A stretch of 64,000 bases of DNA from Ketogulonicigenium robustum (GTDB lineage: Bacteria > Pseudomonadota > Alphaproteobacteria > Rhodobacterales > Rhodobacteraceae): NCBI RefSeq assembly GCF_002117445.1, contig NZ_CP019937.1, positions 1,671,501 to 1,735,500 of the forward strand, in the 5' to 3' direction. The position numbers and the translations under genes were made by a program. Below the pieces are notes generated by a model, which worked only from the letters and a program-made list of their open reading frames with translations, did no database searches and was not told the DNA's origin. Positions 57,367 through 64,000 of the stretch are shown here, piece by piece. The number at the start of each line of letters is the position of its first letter. Positions within the stretch are counted from its first letter, which is position 1.

Positions 57367-57846
57367 TTCCCGCAGCGCTTGCGCGACGCCTGCGGGGACA
57401 AACGCGGTGACATCGCCGCCTAGCCGCGCCACCTCTTTCACCAAACGCGATGCGACGGCCTGATGCTGCGGGGCGGCCATCAGAAAAGCGGTTTCAATCG
57501 CAGGCGACAGCACGGCGTTCATGGCGGCCATCGGCGCCTCGTATTCGAAATCCGCACCCGAGCGCAGCCCGCGTATGATTACCTGCGCCCCTACATCGCG
57601 CGCGAAATCCACCAACAACGTCTCGAACGGTTGCACGGTAATGCGCGCGGCTGCGCCATCCGGCAAATCCGTAACCTCGGCCTGCAGCAGCGCCACGCGT
57701 TCAGCCAGCGTGAACAACGGCCCCTTGCCCGCATTCACCGCCACGCCGATCACCAAATGATCCACCACGCGCAGCGCCCGCGTGATGATGTCGAGATGCC
57801 CGAATGTGACGGGGTCGAACGTGCCGGGGTACAGGCCTGTGCGCAT
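57355..57846 (-). CDS. coaD: Phosphopantetheine adenylyltransferase
   Basis: 163 residues; the fourth step of coenzyme A synthesis. GLYPGTFDPVTFGHLDI has the TxGH nucleotidyltransferase motif. ATG 57846 was chosen because homologues begin there and GAGAGG lies upstream. Confidence 0.96.
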   Translation of the reverse strand: MRTGLYPGTFDPVTFGHLDIITRALRVVDHLVIGVAVNAGKGPLFTLAERVALLQAEVTDLPDGAAARITVQPFETLLVDFARDVGAQVIIRGLRSGADFEYEAPMAAMNAVLSPAIETAFLMAAPQHQAVASRLVKEVARLGGDVTAFVPAGVAQALREKLG

Positions 57847-58034
57847 GGGTGCCTCTCTGTCTGACAGCTTGTTGCTACTGCACTGCGGGCGGCGCTGCAA
57901 CTTCGGGCAGCGCCGAAGCCGACGCTGCGGCACATCCCGTGAATCTGTGGACTTATCCCGCAGGGGCCGCCAACATACCCGCGACGGGCGCGCCGCGCCC
58001 TACGGTATATCATCGCAGAACGCACGAGGGTTTC

Positions 58035-59192
58035 ATGAAGGCGATTATCATTGGTGCGGGCATGGGCGGCCTCTGCGCCGGCATCGCGCTGCGCCGCATT
58101 GGTCACAACGTCGAAATCTATGAACGCGTGCGCGACATTCGCCCGGTTGGCGCGGCCCTTTCGCTGTGGTCGAACGGCGTGAAGTGCCTGAACTATCTGG
58201 GGCTGGAACAGCAGGTCCGCGCTTTGGGGGGCCAGATGGACAGCATGGCCTACCTCGAGGGGCACAGCGGCCAAACCATGACCGCCTTCGACCTGTCGCC
58301 GGTTTATAACACCGCCGGCCAGCGCGCCTACCCCGTGGCCCGCGCCGAGCTGCAATCCATGCTGATGGACGAATTCGGCCGAGACAACATCCACCTCGGC
58401 CGCGCCGTGACCGAGGTCTGGCAAGAGGGCGACACGGTTTTCGCCCGTTTTGCCGATGGCGAAATAGTCAGCGGCGACTACCTGATCGGCGCCGATGGCG
58501 CGCATTCGATTATCCGCAGCCATGTCTTGGGCGAAGTGCTGCCGCGCGATTACGCGGGCTATGTCAACTTCAACGGCCTTGTGGCGATTGACGAAACCAT
58601 CGCCCCCGCCGACCGCTGGACGACATTCGTCGCCGAGGGCAAGCGGGCCTCGGTCATGCCCGTGTCCGAGGGGCGGTTCTACTTTTTCTTCGACGTGCCG
58701 ATGCCCGCCGGTGTCGCGATGGACCGCAGCGCCTATAAAGACGAGCTGCGCCAGCAATTCGCCAAATTCGCGCCGCCCGTTCAGCGGCTGATCGACGCGA
58801 TCGAACCCGAACGCACCAACCGTGTCGAAATTTTCGACATCACGCCCTTCAACACATGGACCAAGGGGCGCATCGCGCTGCTGGGCGATGCCGCGCACAA
58901 CACCAGCCCCGACATCGGGCAAGGCGGCTGCATGGCGATGGAGGACGCCGTCGCGCTGGCGATTTCGCTGCAAACCAATACGCTGGGTGTCGAGGATGCG
59001 CTGGTGCGTTACCAGAACCGCCGTGCGCCCCGCGCGGGCGAATGGGTGCTGCGCGCCCGCCGCCGCGCCGCCGAAACCCACGGGTTCGACATGGCCGTCA
59101 CGCAGCAATGGTACGATGGTCTTTGGAAGGAAGACGGCAGCCGCATCATGAAGGGCTTGCTGTCCAATATCGAGGGTGGCCCGCTCGACTAA
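58035..59192 (+). CDS. hpxO: FAD-dependent urate hydroxylase (HpxO-like)
   Basis: A 385-residue class A flavin monooxygenase. GAGMGGLCAGIAL (8-20) binds FAD, and GDAAHNTSPDIGQGGC is the second FAD motif. The overall sequence (SLWSNGVKCLNYLGLEQQ, GYVNFNGLVAID, RFYFFFDVPMPAG) closely follows Klebsiella HpxO, which converts urate to 5-hydroxyisourate with NADH and oxygen. No other purine-degradation gene is nearby. Alternative: a hydroxylase for a related heterocycle. Confidence 0.85.
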   Translation: MKAIIIGAGMGGLCAGIALRRIGHNVEIYERVRDIRPVGAALSLWSNGVKCLNYLGLEQQVRALGGQMDSMAYLEGHSGQTMTAFDLSPVYNTAGQRAYPVARAELQSMLMDEFGRDNIHLGRAVTEVWQEGDTVFARFADGEIVSGDYLIGADGAHSIIRSHVLGEVLPRDYAGYVNFNGLVAIDETIAPADRWTTFVAEGKRASVMPVSEGRFYFFFDVPMPAGVAMDRSAYKDELRQQFAKFAPPVQRLIDAIEPERTNRVEIFDITPFNTWTKGRIALLGDAAHNTSPDIGQGGCMAMEDAVALAISLQTNTLGVEDALVRYQNRRAPRAGEWVLRARRRAAETHGFDMAVTQQWYDGLWKEDGSRIMKGLLSNIEGGPLD

Positions 59193-59200
59193 AATGGAAA

Positions 59201-59219
59201 GGGGCGCCATGGGCGCCCC
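59201..59219. terminator. Compact palindrome between hpxO and nusB
   Basis: GGGGCGCC-ATG-GGCGCCCC with perfect 8-base arms lies 8 bases after the hpxO stop. There is no T-run, so it is a weak or Rho-assisted terminator for this convergent pair. Confidence 0.45.
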
Positions 59220-59227
59220 GATAATCG

Positions 59228-59701
59228 TTAGTCGGCAAATGCGTCGGGGTTCGCGGCGCGGGCCATATGGTCCAACACGGCGTTCACGAACCGTGCTTCC
59301 TTGGGATCATCGGCAAACGCCGTGGCGATATCCATATATTCCACGATCACCACTTTGGGCGGCGTCTCCTTCAGCATCAACTCGGCCCCGGCGGCGCGGA
59401 ACAGCGCCCGCAAGGTCGGGTCGATACGTGCGATCGGCCATTTAGTCACCAGCGCGCGGTCGGTCATCTGGTCGATCTGCGCTTGGTTGGTCACCGCATC
59501 ATTCACCAAGGTGCGGAATAGCGGCGCATCGCCCTCGACGAATTCCTCGCCGTCCAGCTCGGCGCCGAAACGGAAATCTTCAAACTCGCGCGTCACGCGC
59601 GCGGCGGAAATATCGGCCGCTTCCATCTGGAACAACGCTTGCACCGCGTACAGCCGCGCGGCCGAGCGCATCCGGCGTTGTTCATCACGATTCGTGCTCA
59701 C
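59228..59701 (-). CDS. nusB: Transcription antitermination factor NusB
   Basis: A 157-residue all-helical protein with ARLYAVQALFQME near the start and VVIVEYMDIATAF / EARFVNAVLDHMA toward the end, the RNA-binding faces of NusB. GTG 59701 is chosen for AGAGG 6 bases upstream. Usually next to ribH; here it follows an unknown gene instead. Confidence 0.95.
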   Translation of the reverse strand: MSTNRDEQRRMRSAARLYAVQALFQMEAADISAARVTREFEDFRFGAELDGEEFVEGDAPLFRTLVNDAVTNQAQIDQMTDRALVTKWPIARIDPTLRALFRAAGAELMLKETPPKVVIVEYMDIATAFADDPKEARFVNAVLDHMARAANPDAFAD

Positions 59702-59761
59702 GGGATACCTCTTTGCGTCAATCCTACAGGGGCCGTCCCTTGCCCCATTCGGCAAGCAAGG

Positions 59762-60325
59762 TCAACGCCCGGCACCCGCCGACCAGAAGCTTTGTCCAGA
59801 AATGAACCCGGCCAGCCCTGCTGCCGCCATCACCTCGCGCTCGTGGTCGGTCTCGCCGATCATCAGCACGGCATCGCCGGGCAGGCCTTGCGCCATCAAC
59901 CATCCTTTCATGTCGCCGCGCATCTGCCCCCAGCTTTCGCCAAAACGTGGCAGGTCAAGCTGCGATACCGCCCCCATCCGCGCCGCCAGCCCGTCAATCA
60001 TGCGGCCAGACAGCCCCAGATGCGGCTGCGCAGCGCTGGCGCGCAGCTGCCCCAACTGTACGGGCTCGATCGCTTGGCCCGTGCGGAACACGCCCAGCGC
60101 GTTCGATGAATACAGGAACGCCACCAAATCGCGCCCCGTCGTGGCCCGCACACCGGCATAGGTTTTATAGGGAAGCCCCAGTGCCTTGGCGCGCGCAACG
60201 CGCTGGCGCACGACCTCAATCGGCAGGGCGCCGCCGCCCAGCAATTCGCGCCGCGCAGCGCGCCAGCAGTGGCGTAGAAAACCGTCGCCCTGCGCCGGGC
60301 CGCCGTTGTGTCCGATACCCGCCAT
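59762..60325 (-). CDS. Conserved protein of unknown function with N-terminal GHNGGP
   Basis: A 187-residue protein that begins MAGIGHNGGP, a short Gly/His motif seen at the start of several uncharacterised alphaproteobacterial proteins. A helix-rich middle (VVRQRVARAKALGLPYKTYAG) is followed by a Rossmann-like C-terminal third (GDAVLMIGETDHEREVMAAAG), which might be a nucleotide or sugar-phosphate fold. No function is assigned. Six bases after DUF1523 and 60 before nusB. Confidence 0.7.
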   Translation of the reverse strand: MAGIGHNGGPAQGDGFLRHCWRAARRELLGGGALPIEVVRQRVARAKALGLPYKTYAGVRATTGRDLVAFLYSSNALGVFRTGQAIEPVQLGQLRASAAQPHLGLSGRMIDGLAARMGAVSQLDLPRFGESWGQMRGDMKGWLMAQGLPGDAVLMIGETDHEREVMAAAGLAGFISGQSFWSAGAGR

Positions 60326-60331
60326 AATCGA

Positions 60332-60946
60332 TTACTTCCCTCTAAACCAGCGCGACATCCCTGCCCGCCGCGCGTCGACACGCTTGTCCAGACGATCCAG
60401 CGCCGGCTTCAGGCGCCGGTCGCGGAAACGAATAACGCGGGCAGTGATCGCCCAAACGACCGCAACCAGCAGCGTCAGGAAGATAATATTGAACCACGGG
60501 ATGATTCGCGTATCGGGCCCAGGCACTTCCCAAACCTTCACGGCGTTCGGGAAGATGGTCAAAAACTGGTTACGCCAACCATAGTGGCGCACAGCCACCC
60601 ATCGCGGCGCGTCGGCGGTAGAGACCATATTCGCGACCTGCGCCTGCATATCGAAGGCGCTGAATTTGTAATACGGCGGCCAGCCCCAGCCGGTGTCTTC
60701 GTTGCGGAAGACCTTCTCGCGGCCGTTGGGCAGGGCCGTGTTGATGAAGAACACGTCCCTCACCTCGCGCGAGCCGCTGCCCGGCTCGGCATTCGACCAA
60801 AAAATCGCATTCATACCCGGCGTGACACGGCGGTTTTCGGTGCCGATCACCCGCACGATATCGTGGCGCGGCAGGTTGTAATGCAACACCCCGCCGACCA
60901 TTAGGGCGAGCAGCAGGACCAACACCCACTTCACTATTTTCAGCAT
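60332..60946 (-). CDS. DUF1523 family membrane protein
   Basis: A 204-residue protein with two membrane helices (about 4-24 and 150-170) and a periplasmic domain between (PRHDIVRVIGTENRR, HYGWRNQFLT). DUF1523 is restricted largely to Rhodobacteraceae and has no known function. Cotranscribed with the L,D-transpeptidase upstream. Confidence 0.88.
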   Translation of the reverse strand: MLKIVKWVLVLLLALMVGGVLHYNLPRHDIVRVIGTENRRVTPGMNAIFWSNAEPGSGSREVRDVFFINTALPNGREKVFRNEDTGWGWPPYYKFSAFDMQAQVANMVSTADAPRWVAVRHYGWRNQFLTIFPNAVKVWEVPGPDTRIIPWFNIIFLTLLVAVVWAITARVIRFRDRRLKPALDRLDKRVDARRAGMSRWFRGK

Positions 60947-60967
60947 TGCTCGCCCTTCCTTCAGCCG

Positions 60968-61792
60968 TTACCCGCGCCCCGAAACCGAAGCCAGCTCGTC
61001 AGCGCGGTGACCGGACTCGCCATTGAACAGCTCTTCGGGGGTGATGATGTAAGGGGCGAGCTCGATCCCGCGGTTGGCCATCGCGGCCCCTTCGATCCGA
61101 ACCGATTCGTTATAGCTGCGGATAATCACGCGGGTGCTGTTCGGCACCATCTCATACAGGTGGATGATGTCGTGGTTGAATAGGCGGATACAGCCGGCAG
61201 AACCCGAATTACCAATCGATTCCAGATCGTTGGTGCCGTGAATACGGTAGTAGGTGTCGCGGCCACCGCGATACAGATACAACGCGCGGGCCCCCAGCGG
61301 GCTGGCCAGACCACCGGGCACGCCGCGGCGGAAGGGTTCGTACAGTTCGGGATCGCGGCGCAACATGTTGGCGGTCGGCGTCCAACCCGGCCACTTGGCC
61401 TTGCGCTGGATCACGGTCTCGCCGCGCAGGCCCAGACCTTCGATACCGACGCCAATCGGATAGCGCCATGCCATGCCGTCGGGCAGTACCCAGTAAAGAA
61501 ACTTTGCGTTCGGGTCGATTTCGATCGTGCCGGCGCGCTGCGTTCCCGGATATGCGATCAGCATGCGCCGGTTAACACCTTGCAGATAGCGCGGGGGAAT
61601 CGGCGGCAGACGGAAGCCCTCATCCTCAAGCAATCCATATCCCTCGACGATCTGGGACACGGGAATACCGGCGATCTGTTCTTCAGGTTGCGCTGCAATT
61701 TCAGGCACTTGCGCGCAAGCGGCCACGAGGGAGAATCCGCCGAGTGCGGCCAAAGCCGACCGACGGGAGAAAACGGGCTGTGCAAGTGTCAT
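60968..61792 (-). CDS. L,D-transpeptidase (YkuD), secreted lipoprotein-like
   Basis: 274 residues. SRRSALAALGGFSLVAAC at residues 9-26 combines a twin-arginine-type signal with a lipobox Cys. The catalytic domain has HGTND and SAGCIRL, the YkuD His and Cys motif. It forms 3-3 crosslinks in peptidoglycan or attaches proteins to it. ATG 61792 places the signal at the N-terminus; the upstream in-frame extension would bury it. Confidence 0.92.
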   Translation of the reverse strand: MTLAQPVFSRRSALAALGGFSLVAACAQVPEIAAQPEEQIAGIPVSQIVEGYGLLEDEGFRLPPIPPRYLQGVNRRMLIAYPGTQRAGTIEIDPNAKFLYWVLPDGMAWRYPIGVGIEGLGLRGETVIQRKAKWPGWTPTANMLRRDPELYEPFRRGVPGGLASPLGARALYLYRGGRDTYYRIHGTNDLESIGNSGSAGCIRLFNHDIIHLYEMVPNSTRVIIRSYNESVRIEGAAMANRGIELAPYIITPEELFNGESGHRADELASVSGRG

Positions 61793-61984
61793 ACGATCTC
61801 GCCTTGGACTAGGTAACGACTCGGTTAATATCAAGTTACGCGTCGGCGGCAAACCGCGGTAGTGACGGCTTGCCAACGTATCCCGTGCCAGAGTCTTGTC
61901 GGCACAAGATGGCCTATCAGTTGCCATGATTGCAAGAACTTGATTTTCAGCCGTTTTTAAAGCGCCAGCCAGTCAGTTGCACCA

Positions 61985-62458
61985 TCACTCAGGCTCGGCC
62001 ACGCCCGCACGCCGGCGCGCGGCGAAAAATCCGCGCAGCAGCGCCTCGGCCTCGGGCGCAGAAAAATCGCCATATATTTCAGGGCGATGATGGCACTGTG
62101 GGTGTGAAAACACTCTCGCGCCATGCACGACACCGCCCGATTTCGGATCGTCGGCCCCGTAATAAAGCCGCGCAATACGCGCCGCCGCAATGGTGCCCGC
62201 GCAGATGGGGCATGGCTCTAGTGTCACGTAAAGGTCATGCCCCACCAAGCGCTCGGACCCGATCTGCGCGCATGCCGCGCGGATCGCCAGCACCTCGGCA
62301 TGGGCGGTCGGGTCCGAAAGTTCGCGCGTGCGATTCCCTGCGCGCGCCACAACTTGCCCTGCAGGGTCGATCACAACCGCCCCAACCGGCACCTCGCCGC
62401 GCATCGCGGCCAAGCGGGCTTCCTCCAGCGCTAGGCTCATGTAAGATCGGAACTGCAT
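61985..62458 (-). CDS. tadA: tRNA-specific adenosine deaminase
   Basis: 157 residues; makes inosine-34 in tRNA-Arg. The zinc site and proton shuttle are AHAEVLAIRAA (HAE) and PCPICAG. ATG 62458 gives the standard N-terminus (MQFRSYMSLALEEA). Divergent from the pseudouridine synthase gene. Confidence 0.95.
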   Translation of the reverse strand: MQFRSYMSLALEEARLAAMRGEVPVGAVVIDPAGQVVARAGNRTRELSDPTAHAEVLAIRAACAQIGSERLVGHDLYVTLEPCPICAGTIAAARIARLYYGADDPKSGGVVHGARVFSHPQCHHRPEIYGDFSAPEAEALLRGFFAARRRAGVAEPE

Positions 62459-62523
62459 TCTTTCTTCATGACCCCACGCGGATCGCTCTGGCAAGGGCAA
62501 AGACAAAGCAGTAAGAGGCGCGA

Positions 62524-64000
62524 ATGAATCAGGACCCCACCATTCCCCCGACAGATACCCCTGCAGCCGCAACCGACGCCACGGAAACCCCCAAGGCATC
62601 GGACACCAAAGCGACAGCAGAAGACGCCGCCCCCGAAGGCGACCGTATTGCAAAGGCGCTCTCGCGCGCGGGCGTTGCCTCGCGCCGCGATGTTGAGCGT
62701 ATGATCATTGACGGCCGCGTCAGCGTCAACGGCAAGGTCATCACCTCGCCCGCGACCAACGTGACCGCCCGCGACCGTTTGGCCGTCGACGGCCAGCCCG
62801 TTGCCGCTGCCGAGCCGCCGCGCCTATGGCTTTACCACAAGCCCAGCGGCCTTGTGACGACCAACAAGGACGAACTGGGCCGCGACACCGTTTTCGACCA
62901 CCTGCCCGAAGACATGCCCCGCGTCATGACTGTCGGCCGCCTTGACCTGACATCCGAAGGGTTGTTGCTGCTGACCAACGATGGCGAGGTGAAGCGCAAG
63001 CTGGAGCTGCCGACGACCGGCTGGCTGCGCCGCTACCGTGTGCGTATCAACGGCGACGTGACCGAGCCTGATCTGGCCCCCCTGCGCGCCGGCATCACCG
63101 TCGATGACGTGGTCTACCAGCCGATGGAGGTCGCCCTCGACCGCAAGCAGGGCGCGAACGCTTGGCTGACAGTTGGCCTGCGCGAAGGCAAGAACCGCGA
63201 AATCCGCCGCGTGATGGAAGCCATCGGCTTCGTGGTGAACCGCCTGATCCGCGTATCGTACGGGCCGTTCCAGCTCGGCACGCTCGAGCCCGGCGCCGTG
63301 CAGGAAGTGCGGCGCAAGATCCTGCGCGATCAGCTTGGCCTTGATATGGACGAGCCCGAATTGCAGCGCGACCGCCGCGTGATGCGCAATGGCCAGAAGC
63401 CTGCCCCCGCCGCCAAGGGCCGCCGCCCCGCGCCGGTCGATGACGGCGAGGAAGGTTTCAGCCGCCCGGGCTTCAGCCGTGGCAGCGCATTCTCGTCGCG
63501 CACCGCGACCCCGCGCCCCCCGCGCGAGGATGACGACCGTGGCCGCGGCGGCTACGACCGCAAGCCGCGCAGCGATCGGCCGAGCGGCGATCGGTTTGGT
63601 AATGACCGGTTTGGCAGCGATCGACCCCGTGCTGAGCGCCCCACAGGCGACAGACCGCGCTTCGACAAACCCCGCGGTGACCGCCCAACGGGCGACCGGC
63701 CGCGTAGCGACAAGCCGTTCGGCGAACGCAAGTCCTTCGACAAGCCGCGTTTCGACAAGCCGCGCGAAGATCGCCCCTATGGCGAGCGCCCCCGCTTTGA
63801 CAAACCCCGCGACGAGCGCCCGCAGGGCGAGCAATCGCGTTTTGGCAAACCGCGCTTCGACCGTAAACCCGACGGCGACCGGCCTTATGGCGACCGTAAT
63901 CGCGAGGGCGGCAATCGCGATTTCAAACCGCGTGGAGACCGGCCCACAGGCGACCGCCCGTTCGGTGACCGTAACCGCGAGGGCGGTGACCGTGGTTTCA
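62524..64000 (+). CDS. rluB: Ribosomal large subunit pseudouridine synthase (RluB/RsuA type), 3' truncated
   Basis: The first 492 residues are visible; the gene continues past the window. An acidic/Ala/Thr-rich lead (1-37), an S4 RNA-binding domain (about 38-100), and the RsuA/RluB catalytic domain with GRLDLTSEGLL (Asp141) to about residue 285. From about residue 293 to the edge it is a low-complexity tail rich in Arg, Asp, Gly and Pro with repeated DRP-x-GDRP and RFDKPR units. In E. coli RluB makes pseudouridine 2605 in 23S rRNA. The tail likely binds RNA or ribosomal precursors (inference). Confidence 0.92.
   Translation, partial: MNQDPTIPPTDTPAAATDATETPKASDTKATAEDAAPEGDRIAKALSRAGVASRRDVERMIIDGRVSVNGKVITSPATNVTARDRLAVDGQPVAAAEPPRLWLYHKPSGLVTTNKDELGRDTVFDHLPEDMPRVMTVGRLDLTSEGLLLLTNDGEVKRKLELPTTGWLRRYRVRINGDVTEPDLAPLRAGITVDDVVYQPMEVALDRKQGANAWLTVGLREGKNREIRRVMEAIGFVVNRLIRVSYGPFQLGTLEPGAVQEVRRKILRDQLGLDMDEPELQRDRRVMRNGQKPAPAAKGRRPAPVDDGEEGFSRPGFSRGSAFSSRTATPRPPREDDDRGRGGYDRKPRSDRPSGDRFGNDRFGSDRPRAERPTGDRPRFDKPRGDRPTGDRPRSDKPFGERKSFDKPRFDKPREDRPYGERPRFDKPRDERPQGEQSRFGKPRFDRKPDGDRPYGDRNREGGNRDFKPRGDRPTGDRPFGDRNREGGDRGF
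63550..64000 (+). repeat. Repetitive charged tail of the pseudouridine synthase gene
   Basis: At least ten imperfect in-frame repeats encode short DRPxGDRP-, RFDKPR- and DRNREGG-type units. The unit lengths vary, so this is coding low-complexity, not a CRISPR or satellite array. The end lies beyond the window. Confidence 0.8.

Noticed and set aside
63550-64000. Repetitive DNA at the right edge as a possible CRISPR array or satellite.
   Set aside because: The units are imperfect, vary in length and stay in the reading frame of the pseudouridine synthase, so this is coding low-complexity.

Overview
The window looks like a contiguous piece of chromosome from an alphaproteobacterium of the Rhodobacteraceae/Paracoccaceae group. 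By eye it is GC-rich, gene-dense and has no transposase. The lineage call rests on the neighbourhood types (small membrane gene upstream of gap, DUF1523, argC next to ccmE-F-H, zapA beside tkt), a Fur/Mur protein without CxxC pairs, a carboxyspermidine-type polyamine route, and many ATGA/TGATG translational couplings. No genus is claimed.

Layout. 1-6.7 kb: a cell-wall/SPOR-like protein running in from the left, mtgA, a glutathione transferase, queG, and a two-gene polyamine pathway (carboxy(nor)spermidine decarboxylase and dehydrogenase) closed by a clear terminator. 6.7-8.2 kb (minus): an RNA methyltransferase and a RidA-family protein. 8.4-18.3 kb (plus): one tightly packed apparent operon with a creatininase-family hydrolase, a cytosine-deaminase-like amidohydrolase, a GlcD-type FAD oxidase, a flavodoxin-fold reductase, a NitT/TauT-type ABC importer, two FolD-family proteins, an IclR regulator and a secreted SnoaL/NTF2-like protein. 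I know of no described pathway with this gene set; it is the strongest candidate for an undescribed system. 18.4-29.6 kb: a second accessory locus, organised divergently around a palindromic operator candidate, with a DMT exporter, a three-part PIG-L deacetylase and a ROK regulator on the minus strand, and a sugar-type ABC importer, an argininosuccinate-lyase-like enzyme and a PfkB kinase on the plus strand.

29.6-33.1 kb: a KtrAB-type potassium system, tRNA-Leu(CAA), and an isolated phage-type lysis cassette (endolysin, holin-like, Rz-like, overlapping Rz1-like lipoprotein) without other phage genes. 33.2-47.4 kb: housekeeping genes tyrS, fur/mur, eno, comEC, gltX, gltA, ccmH-ccmF-ccmE, argC and murI. 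47.6-59.2 kb: a LysR regulator, a likely small RNA, purL, bolA-grxD, zapA with an unusual valine/glutamate repeat, transketolase, DUF808, gap, coaD and an FAD urate hydroxylase. 59.2-64 kb: nusB, an unknown protein, DUF1523, an L,D-transpeptidase, tadA, and a large-subunit rRNA pseudouridine synthase whose long repetitive charged tail runs off the right edge.

How the genes work together: the core genes serve translation, glycolysis/TCA, cytochrome c maturation and the envelope. The two accessory loci each couple a dedicated ABC importer and a local regulator to a small set of catabolic enzymes, which implies uptake and degradation of specific small molecules. Their substrates cannot be read from sequence alone.
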